DNA of 64,000 nt, from positions 1-64,000 of the forward strand of contig JAOUCS010000004.1 of assembly GCA_029859645.1 (NCBI GenBank), read 5' to 3'. Within the stretch, counting starts at the first letter, position 1. Each line of letters starts with the position of its first letter. The stretch comes from Lysobacterales bacterium. Lineage in GTDB: Bacteria; Pseudomonadota; Gammaproteobacteria; Xanthomonadales; SZUA-36. The translations under genes were made by a program, and so were the position numbers. This document shows positions 18,165-31,014 of this stretch, piece by piece. The notes below the pieces were generated by a model. That model did no database searches and was not told the DNA's origin. It worked only from the letters and a program-made list of their open reading frames with translations.

Positions 18165-19334
18165 CTACAGTCCCAGCAGCAACCGGGCAGGGTCTTCCAG
18201 GGTTTCCTTGATCGCAACCAGGAACTGCACGGCGTCTTTGCCGTCAATCAGGCGATGGTCATAGCTGATTGCGAGGTACATCATGGGCCTTGCCACGATC
18301 TCGCCATCCACGACCACCGGCCGTTCCTTGATCGTATGCATACCGAGGATGGCGCTCTGAGGTGGGTTCAGTAACGGAGTGGAAACCAATGATCCAAACA
18401 CGCCGCCGTTGGTGATTGAAAAAGTACCACCCTGGAGGTCTTCCAGTGAAATGGAGCCGTCCCGGGCTTTCTGGGCAAAATGGGCAATACTCTGTTCAAT
18501 GTCCGCAAGGCCCATGTTTTCCGCATTGCGAATCACCGGCACCATCAGGCCACGCTCCGTGGATACCGCGATACCAATATCCTGGTAGTTGTGATAAACG
18601 ATTTCATCGCCATCGATCGACGCATTCACAACCGGATGTTTCCTCAAGGCTTCACAACAGGCCTTGACAAAAAAGGACATCAGTCCGAGCTTGATCCCAT
18701 GCCGGGCGGTAAACTGGTCCTGGTACTTCCGCCGCAGATCCATTACCGCTTTCAGGTCGACCTCGTTGAAGGATGTCAGGATGGCTGCAGTGTTTTGCGC
18801 CTCTTTCATGCGTTCTGCGACACGACTGCGCAAGCGCGTCATCTTGACCCGTTCTTCCAGCCGCGAACCTCCGCCCTTGACGAAATTCAATACATCGCTC
18901 TTGGTGACTCTTCCGCCACGTCCGGTGCCTTCCACGCTGCCTGGATCGACGTTTTCCTCTGCCGCAACCCGTCGCGCGGAAGGGCTGAGTTTTGGAGATT
19001 CGGCAGCCGCTGGCGCAGCCGCAACCGCGGCGGGCGCGACATCAGTCGGCGTTTCCTGAGCAGGCTTCGCAGCGGGTTCGGGGGCGGCTTCGACGGCGCC
19101 CTCTTCGATGATCGCGATGACATCGTCGCTGTTGACCGTATCGCCCTCCGACGCCTTGAGTTCCTTCACCGTACCATCGACAGGAGCAGGCACTTCGAGC
19201 ACGACCTTGTCTGTTTCCAGGTCTACCAGGTTTTCATCACGCCGAATGGTGTCTCCCGGCTGCTTGTGCCAACCGGCGATAGTGGCATCTTCAACCGATT
19301 CGGGTAATACAGGTACTTTTACTTCAATAGTCAT
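18165..19334 (-). CDS. sucB: Dihydrolipoyllysine succinyltransferase (E2 of 2-oxoglutarate dehydrogenase)
   Basis: 389 residues from the ATG at 19334. Domain order: lipoyl domain with the lipoylated Lys in [12 protein letters not shown] (about residue 43), an Ala/Pro-rich flexible linker (about 85-115), a peripheral E3-binding domain ([16 protein letters not shown]), and the catalytic acyltransferase core ending in the [13 protein letters not shown] active site. It transfers succinyl groups to CoA. Nineteen nt separate it from sucA. Confidence 0.97.
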   Translation of the reverse strand: MTIEVKVPVLPESVEDATIAGWHKQPGDTIRRDENLVDLETDKVVLEVPAPVDGTVKELKASEGDTVNSDDVIAIIEEGAVEAAPEPAAKPAQETPTDVAPAAVAAAPAAAESPKLSPSARRVAAEENVDPGSVEGTGRGGRVTKSDVLNFVKGGGSRLEERVKMTRLRSRVAERMKEAQNTAAILTSFNEVDLKAVMDLRRKYQDQFTARHGIKLGLMSFFVKACCEALRKHPVVNASIDGDEIVYHNYQDIGIAVSTERGLMVPVIRNAENMGLADIEQSIAHFAQKARDGSISLEDLQGGTFSITNGGVFGSLVSTPLLNPPQSAILGMHTIKERPVVVDGEIVARPMMYLAISYDHRLIDGKDAVQFLVAIKETLEDPARLLLGL

Positions 19335-19353
19335 GTAACGGATTCCATTGCAT

Positions 19354-22161
19354 TTATTCAGGGCATGGCATGATGGCTTCATTGACCAGTTGCTGTTGCT
19401 CTTCGAGATGCCGCGTGTAGTAGCCAACGGCCGGTGAGGCGGAGTGTGGCCGGCCCACGTACTTCAATGTGTGCTGTTCGGAAATGCAGGCCTGCAAATG
19501 ATGCCTGATCTGGTACCAGGCGCCCTGGTTCTGCGGCTCTTCCTGGCACCATACAACTTCGGTTGCATGGGGGAATTCATTCACGAAGCCCCGTAAATCG
19601 TCCTCCGGGAACGGGTACAACTGTTCCGCTCGCATCACCGCGACCGAGCGGATGTTTTCCTCATCGCGCTTCTCAGCCAATTCGTAGTACACCTTGCCAG
19701 AGCAAAATACGACCCGTTTGATCTCTTCCGCATCACCGGGGCCGCGGTCGCCGATGACCTGTTGAAAGCGGCCTTCGGAAAGAACTTTCAGGACACTGGT
19801 GGCTGCCTTGCTGCGCAGCAGGCTCTTGGGTGTCATCACGATCAGGGGCTTGCGGGTAGGTTGCAGCATCTGGCGTCGCAACAGGTGAAACATCTGCGCC
19901 GGTGTAGAAGGCACGCAGACCTGGATGTTGTGATTCGCGCAAAGTTGCATGAAACGTTCCAGGCGGGCACTGGAATGTTCCGGCCCCTGTCCTTCATAGC
20001 CATGCGGAAGAAACAGCGTGAGTCCGCACAAGCGCCCCCATTTTGCTTCACCCGAAGTGATGAACTGGTCGATCACCACCTGGGCGCCGTTGGCGAAATC
20101 GCCAAACTGGCCTTCCCAGATTACCAGTGTCTCCGGAGCGGCCGTGGCATAGCCATACTCGAAGCCGAGCACCGCCTCTTCCGACAACAGAGAATCGATG
20201 ACGGTGACCTTGATGTCAGGGTTGATATGAGCCAGTGGCGTATAGGTGCTGGCATCATCCTGATTATGCAAAACGGCATGACGGTGAAAGAACGTACCGC
20301 GCCCCGAATCCTGACCGACCAGCCGCAAGCGCTTACCTTCACGGATCAGGGTTGCATAGGCCATCGTTTCGGCGAAGCCCCAATCGAGCGGCAGTTCACC
20401 GGCTGCCATTTTTTTTCGGTCTTCAATGATCCGCTTGACCCGGTTGTGCAGCTTGAATCCTTCAGGCAGCGTCGTCAGCTGCTCGGCAAGACTGCGAATC
20501 TCTTCCAGCGGAATGGCGGTGTCGAGATCACAGGGTTTGTCGACGTGATCAAAGCTGTGCCAGTTCGCCGCGTATTCATTGGTGCGCGGTTCGGTTTCCA
20601 CGTCTGCGACCTGGTCTCCCCGGTCGAGATGTTCGCGGTATTCGTCCATCAGCCGCTGTGCCGTATCCTGCCCGATCAGGCCGCGTTCGAGCAATTGATC
20701 GGCGTATTTTTGCCGGGTGGTTTTCATGCTGCGAATTTTTTTGTACATCAACGGCTGGGTAACCGCCGGCTCATCCGCCTCGTTATGCCCATGACGGCGA
20801 TAACACACCAGGTCGATCACCACGTCGCGTTTGAACCGGGTCCTGAAGTCGCAGGCGATTTTCATAACATGATGCACCGCTTCGGGATCATCGCCATTGA
20901 CATGAAAGATGGGTGCATGAACCATTTTTGCGATTGTCGTGCAGTACAGCGTCGAGCGCATATCATCGGGATTGCTGGTGGTGAAACCGATCTGGTTGTT
21001 GACGACGATGTGCAACGTTCCTCCGACGGCGAAACCCCGCGTTTCTGACATCTGAAACAACTCCATCACAACACCCTGTCCCGAAAACGATGCATCACCG
21101 TGAATCAGGATCGGCATGACCTTATCGTGACTGGTGTCTTTGCGGCGGACTTGCCGGGCTCGGGCGGATCCCAATACGACCGGGTCGACGATTTCGAGGT
21201 GGGACGGATTGAAGGCCATCGCCATGTGCAAGGGTCCGCCTGGCGTCTGGATGTCAGACGCAAAACCCAGGTGGTATTTCACATCGCCTGAGCGCAATGG
21301 ATTCTGTTCCTTGAGATTGCCTTCAAATTCAGCAAAAAGCATTTCCGGTGATTTACCGAGGATATTGACCAGTACGTTCAGGCGCCCGCGGTGCGCCATT
21401 CCCATCACCACTTCTTCGACACCCCGCTCGCCGGCGTGCAGCATGGTTTCATGCAGCAGGGGTATCAGGCTGTCACCACCTTCCAGCGAAAATCGCTTCT
21501 GTCCGACATAGCGCGTGTGCAGGTACTTTTCCAAACCTTCCGCTGCGGTCAGCAGCTCCAGGATCCGCATGCGTTCCTCGTCGTTCACGTCATAAACGCC
21601 ACCGCCGGACTCGAGCCGTTCCTGCAACCAGCGTCGCTTGGACGTGTCGGTGATGTGTACCGATTCGATACCAATACTGCGGCAATACACCTTGTCGCAC
21701 AGCGCAATGATATCCCGCAGTTTCATCCGGTCGGGCGCAAACAAAGCCGCCGTGTCGAACTCCCGGTCCAGGTCCTCTGCACTCAGGCCGTGGAACGCAG
21801 GGTCGAGATCGCCCACCGGTGCGTGATGTGGTTCGCCCAGCGGGTTCAGATCGGCGACCTCGTGGCCACGAATCCGGTAAGCCGTTATCAGTTTTACGAC
21901 GCTGGCTTCCTTATGCTGGGAATCTTCCATGCCGGAAGTGATAACGGCAGGTAAGTTACCCAGTTGCCGAAACTTCTCCTGTACATCAAGGTGGCCGGTT
22001 TCGGCGTCTTCTCCACTCTGCCATGAGGAGAACAAGTCTGACCAATGAGCCGGCACGCTGTCTTTGTCTGCGAGCCAGTCTTCGTAGTACGCCTCTATGT
22101 AAGCAGCATTACCGCCCGAGAGATGTGATGATTTATAGAATTCCTGCAGCTTTCGCTTCAC
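19354..22161 (-). CDS. sucA: 2-oxoglutarate dehydrogenase E1 component
   Basis: 935 residues (E. coli 933). A GTG at 22161 is the first possible start because the codon before it is a stop. It binds thiamine diphosphate and decarboxylates 2-oxoglutarate in the TCA cycle. Recognisable blocks are the [20 protein letters not shown]-terminus, [17 protein letters not shown] near residue 255, and [12 protein letters not shown] near 360. It heads the suc operon. No sdh genes lie upstream, unlike E. coli; the upstream gene is roxA, ending in its own terminator. Confidence 0.97.
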   Translation of the reverse strand: MKRKLQEFYKSSHLSGGNAAYIEAYYEDWLADKDSVPAHWSDLFSSWQSGEDAETGHLDVQEKFRQLGNLPAVITSGMEDSQHKEASVVKLITAYRIRGHEVADLNPLGEPHHAPVGDLDPAFHGLSAEDLDREFDTAALFAPDRMKLRDIIALCDKVYCRSIGIESVHITDTSKRRWLQERLESGGGVYDVNDEERMRILELLTAAEGLEKYLHTRYVGQKRFSLEGGDSLIPLLHETMLHAGERGVEEVVMGMAHRGRLNVLVNILGKSPEMLFAEFEGNLKEQNPLRSGDVKYHLGFASDIQTPGGPLHMAMAFNPSHLEIVDPVVLGSARARQVRRKDTSHDKVMPILIHGDASFSGQGVVMELFQMSETRGFAVGGTLHIVVNNQIGFTTSNPDDMRSTLYCTTIAKMVHAPIFHVNGDDPEAVHHVMKIACDFRTRFKRDVVIDLVCYRRHGHNEADEPAVTQPLMYKKIRSMKTTRQKYADQLLERGLIGQDTAQRLMDEYREHLDRGDQVADVETEPRTNEYAANWHSFDHVDKPCDLDTAIPLEEIRSLAEQLTTLPEGFKLHNRVKRIIEDRKKMAAGELPLDWGFAETMAYATLIREGKRLRLVGQDSGRGTFFHRHAVLHNQDDASTYTPLAHINPDIKVTVIDSLLSEEAVLGFEYGYATAAPETLVIWEGQFGDFANGAQVVIDQFITSGEAKWGRLCGLTLFLPHGYEGQGPEHSSARLERFMQLCANHNIQVCVPSTPAQMFHLLRRQMLQPTRKPLIVMTPKSLLRSKAATSVLKVLSEGRFQQVIGDRGPGDAEEIKRVVFCSGKVYYELAEKRDEENIRSVAVMRAEQLYPFPEDDLRGFVNEFPHATEVVWCQEEPQNQGAWYQIRHHLQACISEQHTLKYVGRPHSASPAVGYYTRHLEEQQQLVNEAIMPCPE

Positions 22162-22208
22162 TTATTTTTCCGTTTCGGCCATTCGGAACGAGGCTTAAAA
22201 AGTCAAAA

Positions 22209-22236
22209 ACGCCGGAACCTCAAAACACTCCGGCGT
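22209..22236 (-). terminator. Rho-independent terminator of the purB-roxA transcript
   Basis: On the minus strand, a perfect 8-bp stem (ACGCCGGA / TCCGGCGT, loop 12 nt) starts 10 nt after the roxA stop and is followed by TTTTTGACTTTTT. It separates roxA from sucA, which therefore needs its own promoter within about 75 bp. Confidence 0.8.
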
Positions 22237-22245
22237 AAACCATCA

Positions 22246-24814
<2,569 letters not shown>

Positions 24815-24890
24815 TTATGATTCACTCCAAGATCAGGGAATTGGATACAATCCCAACATTGAATTCCCGATGGCCAGCGTGGAGCAGTTA

Positions 24891-26276
24891 ATGAGTACGG
24901 AGTTTCGGACAGAAAGCGACAGCATGGGTGAACTGGAAGTCCCGGTGGACGCCCTGTGGGGCGCCCAGACCCAGCGCGCGGTGCAGAACTTTCCCATCAG
25001 CGGTTTAGTGATGCCGCGCGCTTTCATCAGGGCAATTGGGCTGATCAAGCAGGCGGCTGCGATGACCCACCTGGAACTGGGTTTGCTCGATGAGGTTCGG
25101 GCCACGGCGATCATCAACGCGTCCCGGCAAGTGGCTGCCGGAGCGTTTGACGAACACTTTCCGGCAGATGTGTTCCAGACCGGTTCCGGCACGTCGACGA
25201 ACATGAATGCCAACGAGGTGATTGCTTCATTGGCCGCACGGGAATGCGAGGAACCGATTCATCCCAATGATCACGTCAATATGGGGCAGAGTTCCAACGA
25301 TGTTATTCCAACATCGATCCAAGTCGCTGCCGCCCTGGTGACTTATGAGGACCTGCTGCCTTCGCTGCTGCACCTGGCTGAAACGATCGATATCAAGGCC
25401 GAAGAACTGGAAGGCGTGGTCAAAACCGGCCGAACTCACCTGATGGATGCGATGCCACTTACATTCGGCCAGGAACTGGCTTGCTGGTCACAGCAAATCC
25501 GGTCGAACATCAAGCGGCTGAAGAGTTCGATGAAACGTGTCCGGAAATTGCCGTTAGGCGGAACCGCCGTTGGCACCGGTATCAATACGCACCCGGATTT
25601 CGGCAGTCGCGCCTCGACGGTCCTTGCGCAACTCTCGGGAGTGAAATTCCGGTCATCGCCAAATGCCTTCGAAGGCATCAGCTCACAGGATGTTTCGGTG
25701 GAGCTGTCAGGTCAGTTGAAGACCCTGGCCTGCAGCCTGATGAAAATAGCCAATGACCTGCGGCTGATGAACTCCGGCCCGCTGGCCGGCATTGCCGAAA
25801 TCGAACTGCCGGCCCTGCAGCCCGGATCATCGATTATGCCGGGCAAGGTCAACCCGGTGATTCCCGAAGCGCTCTGCATGGTGTGCGCGCAGGTGATTGG
25901 CAATGACAGCACGATCACTGTTGCGGGGCAATCGGGCTCATTCCAGCTTAACGTGATGCTGCCGGTGGTGGCGTTTAACCTGCTGCAGAGTCTGCAGATA
26001 CTATCCTCCGGCTGTGATCTGCTGGCTGACAACGCAATCTCCGGGTTTACTGTGCGCACCGGGAACATCGAGGCCGCGCTGAAGCGCAATCCGGTGCTGG
26101 TTACTGCCCTGAACCCGGTCATCGGCTACGAGTTGGGCGCCAGAGCTGCCAAGCAGGCATACGAGCAGGGCAGGCCCATCAGCGACGTTGCACAGGAATT
26201 GACGGGATTGTCGAAAAAGGAATTGAAAAAATTGCTCGATCCATTGACTCTTACGAAAGGCGGTATTCCGAAGTAG
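24891..26276 (+). CDS. fumC: Fumarate hydratase, class II
   Basis: 461 residues from the ATG at 24891, which is preceded by GGAG about 6 nt away. Earlier in-frame starts add a non-homologous tail and overlap the purB start. The enzyme converts fumarate to malate without an iron-sulfur cluster. Signature GSSIMPGKVNPVIPE, substrate loop TGSGTSTNMNANEV and the His in GRTHLMDAMPLT are all present. Aspartase was considered, but the N-terminal block GELEVPVDALWGAQTQRAVQ fits FumC. The 121-bp divergent spacer has a weak TACAAT at 24846-24851. Confidence 0.95.
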   Translation: MSTEFRTESDSMGELEVPVDALWGAQTQRAVQNFPISGLVMPRAFIRAIGLIKQAAAMTHLELGLLDEVRATAIINASRQVAAGAFDEHFPADVFQTGSGTSTNMNANEVIASLAARECEEPIHPNDHVNMGQSSNDVIPTSIQVAAALVTYEDLLPSLLHLAETIDIKAEELEGVVKTGRTHLMDAMPLTFGQELACWSQQIRSNIKRLKSSMKRVRKLPLGGTAVGTGINTHPDFGSRASTVLAQLSGVKFRSSPNAFEGISSQDVSVELSGQLKTLACSLMKIANDLRLMNSGPLAGIAEIELPALQPGSSIMPGKVNPVIPEALCMVCAQVIGNDSTITVAGQSGSFQLNVMLPVVAFNLLQSLQILSSGCDLLADNAISGFTVRTGNIEAALKRNPVLVTALNPVIGYELGARAAKQAYEQGRPISDVAQELTGLSKKELKKLLDPLTLTKGGIPK

Positions 26277-26309
26277 GATGTACCTGATCCTTTCCAGCGA
26301 GGTAGAACA

Positions 26310-27059
26310 TTGAAACACAGGCTATTCCTGGCAATTTCACTGGGGGCGTTGATTTTCAGCGGCGTTCAAGCAGCAGAGTCGGGGGCTCACTGGAGTTATG
26401 AAGGCGATGATGGCCCTGAGCACTGGGGCGAGCTGTCGGACGAGTTTTCACGCTGCAAGGATGGACAGAACCAGTCTCCGGTGGACCTGGTGGCAGATTT
26501 CCACGTGGAATTGCCCGAGCTGGTTTTTGAATACCATGGTACGCCGATTCGGGAAACGAATAACGGGCATACCATCCTGCTGAATTCCGTGCCTGGAAAT
26601 TTCCTGGCCATCCCCGAAAAAGGTTGGAAATACGAGTTGCAGCAAGGGCATTTTCACAGCCCCAGCGAGCATACGGTCAATGGTCAACATTACCCGATGG
26701 AAATTCACCTCGTGCACACGGATGATAAGGGGCAGTTGGTCGTTGTTGGCGTGATGGTCGAAGCAGGCGAAGAGAATGAGATGCTGAATAAAATCTGGTC
26801 CTTCATGCCCGAGCAGGTGGGCGAAACCAGGGAATCGCCAATCTCAGTGTTCGAAGCCGGCGTCCTGCCGCCAACCCGCGACTACTTTTCATACGGCGGC
26901 TCATTGACTACTCCCCCGTGTTCCGAAGGCGTCAGCTGGATCGTGTTGCAGCAGCCTTTGACGGCGTCAATGGAGCAGGTGGAGAGGTTCAAGCAACGGG
27001 TTGGTCAGGCAACCAATCGACCGGTACAGAAAAAATACGCCCGGTCGATTCTCGACTAA
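26310..27059 (+). CDS. Alpha-type carbonic anhydrase, periplasmic
   Basis: 249 residues from a TTG at 26310 with GAGG upstream. A signal peptide (ending VQAAE at about residue 22) sends it to the periplasm. The three zinc-binding histidines are visible in GHFHSPSEH (two) and EIHLVH (one), and the TTPPCSEGVSWIVL motif is typical of alpha enzymes. It interconverts CO2 and bicarbonate. It starts 33 nt after fumC and may be cotranscribed. Its stop overlaps the convergent permease stop by 4 nt. Confidence 0.93.
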   Translation: MKHRLFLAISLGALIFSGVQAAESGAHWSYEGDDGPEHWGELSDEFSRCKDGQNQSPVDLVADFHVELPELVFEYHGTPIRETNNGHTILLNSVPGNFLAIPEKGWKYELQQGHFHSPSEHTVNGQHYPMEIHLVHTDDKGQLVVVGVMVEAGEENEMLNKIWSFMPEQVGETRESPISVFEAGVLPPTRDYFSYGGSLTTPPCSEGVSWIVLQQPLTASMEQVERFKQRVGQATNRPVQKKYARSILD

Positions 27060-28003
27060 CTTTCCGTTGCCCGATGCCGGAGCCACAGCGCACCGGCCAG
27101 GAAAACGGCCGAAACCACCAGACCTGACAGCATCTGGACGGAGAACAGCCGGTCGAGGATATTGGCCAGCGTGATCGCATGATCGAAATCTCCGGTCAAT
27201 GGGACGCCCAGGCCCAGGAGGGTTTCACCGCCATGTTCCCCGCCGACAAAAATGGCAGGACTGTTGGCTACCCAGTCACCAATCAGGCCGAACAGGCTGG
27301 TGTTGAGCGTGAAGGTTTTCAGGAACGTAATCCAGATCTGTAATACCGCAAACACCACGGGTGGCAGAATCGCGAACAGCAGAGGAATTCGCGGCGCGAA
27401 AGACGATACCAGCAGCAGCCAGCTATGCAGCGGCAGGAACCATATGGACGCGGCCAGGTAAGTGACCAGCAGCATGGCCCAGGCCTTGAAGGGGTTGACC
27501 ACCGAGAAGATCAGGGTCCATGGGTTTTCACCGACTGACAGGATCATTAACGAAGCGATGATGGCCATCACGACCTGGGTGAAGATAAAAACCACCCAGA
27601 AAATCAGTGGAGTCAGCACCATGGCGGTCATCAGCTTGGACACTATAGTTACCGTGTCGCTTGCCGGCAGGGATTTCCAGAACAGGATGCTGCGGTCCTT
27701 GCGGTCGTCATAAAGTGCACCGAGCAGGTAGAAAAACACCACGAAAGCCAGCACGACCGTGAAAAATATGGAACTGCCCAGGATCACCTCGTAGCCATGC
27801 GTGGCACGGAACTCCACGGGTTGAGTTGCCAGGAAGCGGATCGCTTCCCTGAACGTGTACAAGTCGTTGTCGAAGTGTGCCGTGGTGAAAATCGACATCA
27901 AAAGACCGGCGATATAAAGACCGCCTATTACCAGCGGTGTTGTGCGCAGGGCACCCTTGTTTTCCCAGAACTCGCGTCGTACCAGCGCCAATAAACGGTT
28001 CAT
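27056..28003 (-). CDS. ABC-2 type transporter permease
   Basis: 315 residues with about six hydrophobic segments, one at residues 23-41 and others between about 80 and 300, and no ATP-binding motif. The N-terminus (LALVRREFWENKG) is typical of ABC-2 permeases of the YtrC/D kind. It overlaps the ATPase gene by 4 nt and is the last gene of a four-gene operon controlled by a GntR/YtrA-like regulator. The substrate is unknown; related operons respond to cell-wall antibiotics in Firmicutes. Confidence 0.87.
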   Translation of the reverse strand: MNRLLALVRREFWENKGALRTTPLVIGGLYIAGLLMSIFTTAHFDNDLYTFREAIRFLATQPVEFRATHGYEVILGSSIFFTVVLAFVVFFYLLGALYDDRKDRSILFWKSLPASDTVTIVSKLMTAMVLTPLIFWVVFIFTQVVMAIIASLMILSVGENPWTLIFSVVNPFKAWAMLLVTYLAASIWFLPLHSWLLLVSSFAPRIPLLFAILPPVVFAVLQIWITFLKTFTLNTSLFGLIGDWVANSPAIFVGGEHGGETLLGLGVPLTGDFDHAITLANILDRLFSVQMLSGLVVSAVFLAGALWLRHRATES

Positions 28004-28857
28004 GACTGGCCTCCTTTCATCGTGGCCACGAACAGGTCGGCAACGCTGGGTGTATGGATCTCTCCCAGTCCGGCAAGTTGTTCTCTGGCGACGTTGTCAT
28101 AGAGGAAAATATGCCGGCCGAAAAGCTCGCGTTCGTACAAGGGCCCGAGGGTCCTGGCTTGTTCGGCATTCTCCGGCCTGACCATCAACTCGACGTAGCG
28201 TCTCTCCACCTCTTCCATGGAGGATTCCAGGGCAATTTTCCCATCCTGGATGAACACCAGGTCGGTGAGAATGTGCTCCACTTCCTCGACCTGGTGGGTA
28301 GTGATCAGGATCGTTCGCTGTTCGTCAAAGTAGTCGTTCAGCAGGCTGGAATAAAACTGTTTGCGGTACAGGATATCCAGGCCAAGCGTGGGCTCATCCA
28401 GCACCAGCAGTTTCGCGTCGATCGCCATGACCAGCGCGAGGTGCAATTGAGCGACCATGCCCTTGGACAGCTGTTTTACCTTGTGATCCAGCGTGATCTT
28501 GGTTTGCTTCAGGTACTCCATGCAGGTTTCGCGGGTAAAGCCTGCATGGAGTTTCTCGGTTATGTCGATCAACTGCCAAACACGGGCCCAGCGCGGCAAT
28601 ACCGCCACATCAGCGATAAAACAGACGTCCTCCATCAGCGCTGCCCGGTCCCGGGAAGGATTTTTACCCAACACGGATAATTCACCTTCGAACGTTGCCA
28701 GGCCGAGGATGGCTTTCAGGGCCGAAGTTTTTCCGGCTCCGTTCGGACCGATCAGGCCCACGATTTTGCCCGGGGGGATTTCCAGGTCAATGTGATCGAC
28801 GGCGGTTGTGCGCCCGTACCGCTTGGTCAGTCCGCGTGCAGAAATTATCGGGGTCAT
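28000..28857 (-). CDS. ABC transporter ATP-binding protein, YtrB-like
   Basis: 285 residues. Walker A GPNGAGKTS, Walker B LLVLDEPTLGLD and H-loop ITTHQ are clear; the signature segment reads QLSKGMVAQLHLAL, a degenerate LSGGQ typical of this ABC-2 subgroup. It powers the adjacent permease. Its ATG shares one base with the stop of the regulator gene, so translation is likely coupled. Confidence 0.92.
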   Translation of the reverse strand: MTPIISARGLTKRYGRTTAVDHIDLEIPPGKIVGLIGPNGAGKTSALKAILGLATFEGELSVLGKNPSRDRAALMEDVCFIADVAVLPRWARVWQLIDITEKLHAGFTRETCMEYLKQTKITLDHKVKQLSKGMVAQLHLALVMAIDAKLLVLDEPTLGLDILYRKQFYSSLLNDYFDEQRTILITTHQVEEVEHILTDLVFIQDGKIALESSMEEVERRYVELMVRPENAEQARTLGPLYERELFGRHIFLYDNVAREQLAGLGEIHTPSVADLFVATMKGGQS

Positions 28858-29228
28858 CAGCTGTCGCTCTCTTTGGTTACAGCGGCCTTGAGCAGGTCTT
28901 CAATGTTCAGGCCCAGTTGTTCGATACGGCTCAGCATGGCGGGCCATTCATCAGTCAGGAATTTATTTCGTTCAGACGCGACCAGGCTCTTGCGTGCGCC
29001 CGTTTTGACAAACATGCCCAGTCCCCGCCTTTTCTCAACCAGCCCGTCATCCACCAAGGCCTGGTATGACTTGGAGACGGTTATCGGGTTGAGATGAAAT
29101 TCGGAAGCCACAGTGCGCACAGAGGGCAGTGCTTCACCCTCATCCAGCGTCCCGTCCAGGATCATGGCCACCGTGCGTTCTTTCAGTTGCCAGTATATGG
29201 GCTGGCTGTCGTTCCAGTGGGTGGACAT
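28857..29228 (-). CDS. GntR family regulator, YtrA subfamily
   Basis: 123 residues. A winged helix covers the first 75 residues (PSVRTVASEFHLNPITVSKSYQAL is the recognition region, given here as two overlapping motifs: PSVRTVASEF and NPITVSKSYQ). The short C-terminal helical tail, with no large effector domain, defines the YtrA subfamily, whose members usually repress their own ABC operon. It directly follows the small exported-protein gene with no spacer. A 24-bp dyad at 29493-29516 is the likely operator. Confidence 0.9.
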   Translation of the reverse strand: MSTHWNDSQPIYWQLKERTVAMILDGTLDEGEALPSVRTVASEFHLNPITVSKSYQALVDDGLVEKRRGLGMFVKTGARKSLVASERNKFLTDEWPAMLSRIEQLGLNIEDLLKAAVTKESDS

Positions 29229-29456
29229 CTACTTGTTGTGTCGAAACAGCAACAGGCTGACTTTGAAGCCCCTGGAACGAATGCTCACAGGTGTGCTTCT
29301 GTCGGTCGTTTCAGAGGCAACGCTGGTTGCAGCACTGTACGAAGTGAGCGCCGAGCCGCCGGCTCCGGCGAGCGAGGTGACCACCAGCAGCAGTGCAGCA
29401 AAAATTGCCAGGCGATTTGAGATTCGTGAAGTTCGTTTTCCGGTGAGTCTCAGCAT
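29229..29456 (-). CDS. Small membrane or exported protein heading the GntR/ABC operon
   Basis: 75 residues from the ATG at 29456. A basic N-terminus is followed by a hydrophobic segment (about residues 14-31: LAIFAALLLVVTSLAGAG), then a Ser/Thr-rich region and a basic, hydrophobic tail (FKVSLLLFRHNK). This could be a cleaved signal or a membrane anchor. It has no family I recognise. It is the first gene of the operon and touches the regulator gene with no spacer, so a role in sensing or as a transported peptide is possible but unproven. Confidence 0.6.
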   Translation of the reverse strand: MLRLTGKRTSRISNRLAIFAALLLVVTSLAGAGGSALTSYSAATSVASETTDRSTPVSIRSRGFKVSLLLFRHNK

Positions 29457-29492
29457 GGTTGTTTCCGCGGTCAATTCCTGTCTTAGTTATAG

Positions 29493-29516
29493 GGTGTTGT
29501 AGTTAAGTATAACACC
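29493..29516. promoter_or_regulatory. 24-bp dyad: probable operator of the GntR/YtrA-like regulator
   Basis: Perfect arms GGTGTT (29493-29498) and AACACC (29511-29516) with a central TTAA; 20 of 24 positions are symmetric. It lies 36 bp upstream of the small-protein start. On the minus strand a TATACT (-10 like, 29511-29506) falls inside the dyad, with TTGCAT 16 bp further upstream, so a bound repressor would block the promoter. Confidence 0.65.
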
Positions 29517-29541
29517 ATGACCGCAAAATGCAAGCCTCTGG

Positions 29542-30942
29542 TTATCCGATCTTTCTGCTCCCCATCCATGCCAGGCCCAGGGCTATGGCCAGCGGAACCA
29601 GCCGCTCCACCCAATCGCCGGGAGAGTCGACAGTCCAGCTCAGGGTAACGGTCAGCAGAAATCCTGTCGCGAGCGCCGCAATACGCCAGGCGGGCAGTAC
29701 CGTTCCACGCCACAGGGTGATGACCAGCAATGGACCAAAGGCTGCTGCCAGTGCCTGCCAGGCAAACAGCACGCGGCTGAAAATACGATCCGGAAAACCA
29801 ATAGCCAGTGCAACTGCCAGGATGCCGATCAGCAGAACCACTCCGCGCGCGCGCACCAGGCCGGGAGCCGCAGCTGTCTCGTGGTCGTGAAGGTCATGGC
29901 TAACGCTTGAAGCCGCGACCAGCAACTGGCTGTCTGCGGTGGACATGATGGCAGACAGAATCGCGGACACCACGACACCAGCCAACAGGGCCGGCAATAA
30001 AAGCGTGGCCAGTACAAAAAGCAGTTGCTCGCCGTCACCGAGTCCGTCGACCAGCAGGCGTCCGCACCAGCCCAGCAAAACCATCCCGGTGTAAATGATG
30101 CATGCCCAGGTCAGCGCGATTCGCCTTCCCTGGGTAATGGCCCTGGGGCTCTCAATTGCCATGAAACGGTTGACGACATGAGGCTGTCCGGGATAACCCA
30201 GCCCGATACCGAACAGGCCACACACGAATCCGATGGCTGCGGGCAGGCTGGCCTGGCCGGTCCACAAGACGTAGCCTCCGGCTGATCCTGCTCCCAGGCT
30301 GTCGAAAAGACTTGCTGGCCCACCCACCGCAACAATGGCCAGTGCTGGTAGAACCAGGGCGCTAAGCGCCATCAGCACGCCTTGCACGCTATCGGAGATG
30401 CTCGCTGCCCAAAATCCGCCCATCCAGACGTAGGCCAGGACCACGGCGGCACCTACCAGGATCGCGGTGTTCTGATTGATACCCAGAACGCTGGCGAAGG
30501 TCGTGCCGGCTGCCTGGAACTGGGCTGCGATGTAAAAAGTGAACGAAAACAGGATTACCGCGGCTCCCATGCGCATGATGGTCATGCGGGCCGGGTCACC
30601 AGGGGGGCCGGCGATGAATTCCGTCAGTGTCAGGGCGCCGTTTTTTCGGCTCTGGCTAAAAAGTCTCGGCGCAATCAGGTACCAGTTGATCAAGAATCCG
30701 GTCAGCGTTGCGGGGATCAACCAGATAGCGGGCAAGCCCCAGGCGAATGCGGCGCCGCTGACCCCCAGCAGGCTCCAGGCAGACGATGAACTGGCGGACG
30801 CGCTCAGCGCAGCGACGGCCGGTCCAAGCTTGCGCCCGCCCAGGTAATAGTCCTCGCTGTCGGAGGTTCTCTTACTGGCCCACCAGCCAATGCCCAGCAT
30901 CAGGACCTGGTAAGAGATCAGGGTGATCAGGATTCCGTTCAC
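29542..30942 (-). CDS. Sodium:solute symporter family (SSS) transporter
   Basis: 466 residues from a GTG at 30942, which has GGAGG 12 nt upstream; a TTG at 30984 would add 14 acidic residues unlike the family. About twelve hydrophobic segments are visible. The motifs SDSEDYYLGGRKLGP and GYPGQPHVVNRFMA are typical of PutP-like symporters, so proline or a related amino acid is plausible as substrate. The gene is divergent from the TetR gene and shares its regulatory region. Confidence 0.87.
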   Translation of the reverse strand: MNGILITLISYQVLMLGIGWWASKRTSDSEDYYLGGRKLGPAVAALSASASSSSAWSLLGVSGAAFAWGLPAIWLIPATLTGFLINWYLIAPRLFSQSRKNGALTLTEFIAGPPGDPARMTIMRMGAAVILFSFTFYIAAQFQAAGTTFASVLGINQNTAILVGAAVVLAYVWMGGFWAASISDSVQGVLMALSALVLPALAIVAVGGPASLFDSLGAGSAGGYVLWTGQASLPAAIGFVCGLFGIGLGYPGQPHVVNRFMAIESPRAITQGRRIALTWACIIYTGMVLLGWCGRLLVDGLGDGEQLLFVLATLLLPALLAGVVVSAILSAIMSTADSQLLVAASSVSHDLHDHETAAAPGLVRARGVVLLIGILAVALAIGFPDRIFSRVLFAWQALAAAFGPLLVITLWRGTVLPAWRIAALATGFLLTVTLSWTVDSPGDWVERLVPLAIALGLAWMGSRKIG

Positions 30943-30985
30943 CCCGGAAGGATACCCTCCGAAGCAGTCATCGTCATCATGCAAC

Positions 30986-31014
30986 TTGACGCGTGCTCTG
31001 GCTGGAAATACTAT
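30986..31014 (+). promoter_or_regulatory. Promoter of the tetR-efflux operon
   Basis: TTGACG at 30986-30991 and TACTAT at 31009-31014 are separated by exactly 17 bp, a good sigma-70 match. Transcription would begin near 31021, inside the dyad at 31012-31035. Confidence 0.6.

Noticed and set aside
19762-21048. 428-residue open frame antisense to sucA
   Set aside because: The sense frame is an unmistakable 2-oxoglutarate dehydrogenase E1; the antisense product has no family features.
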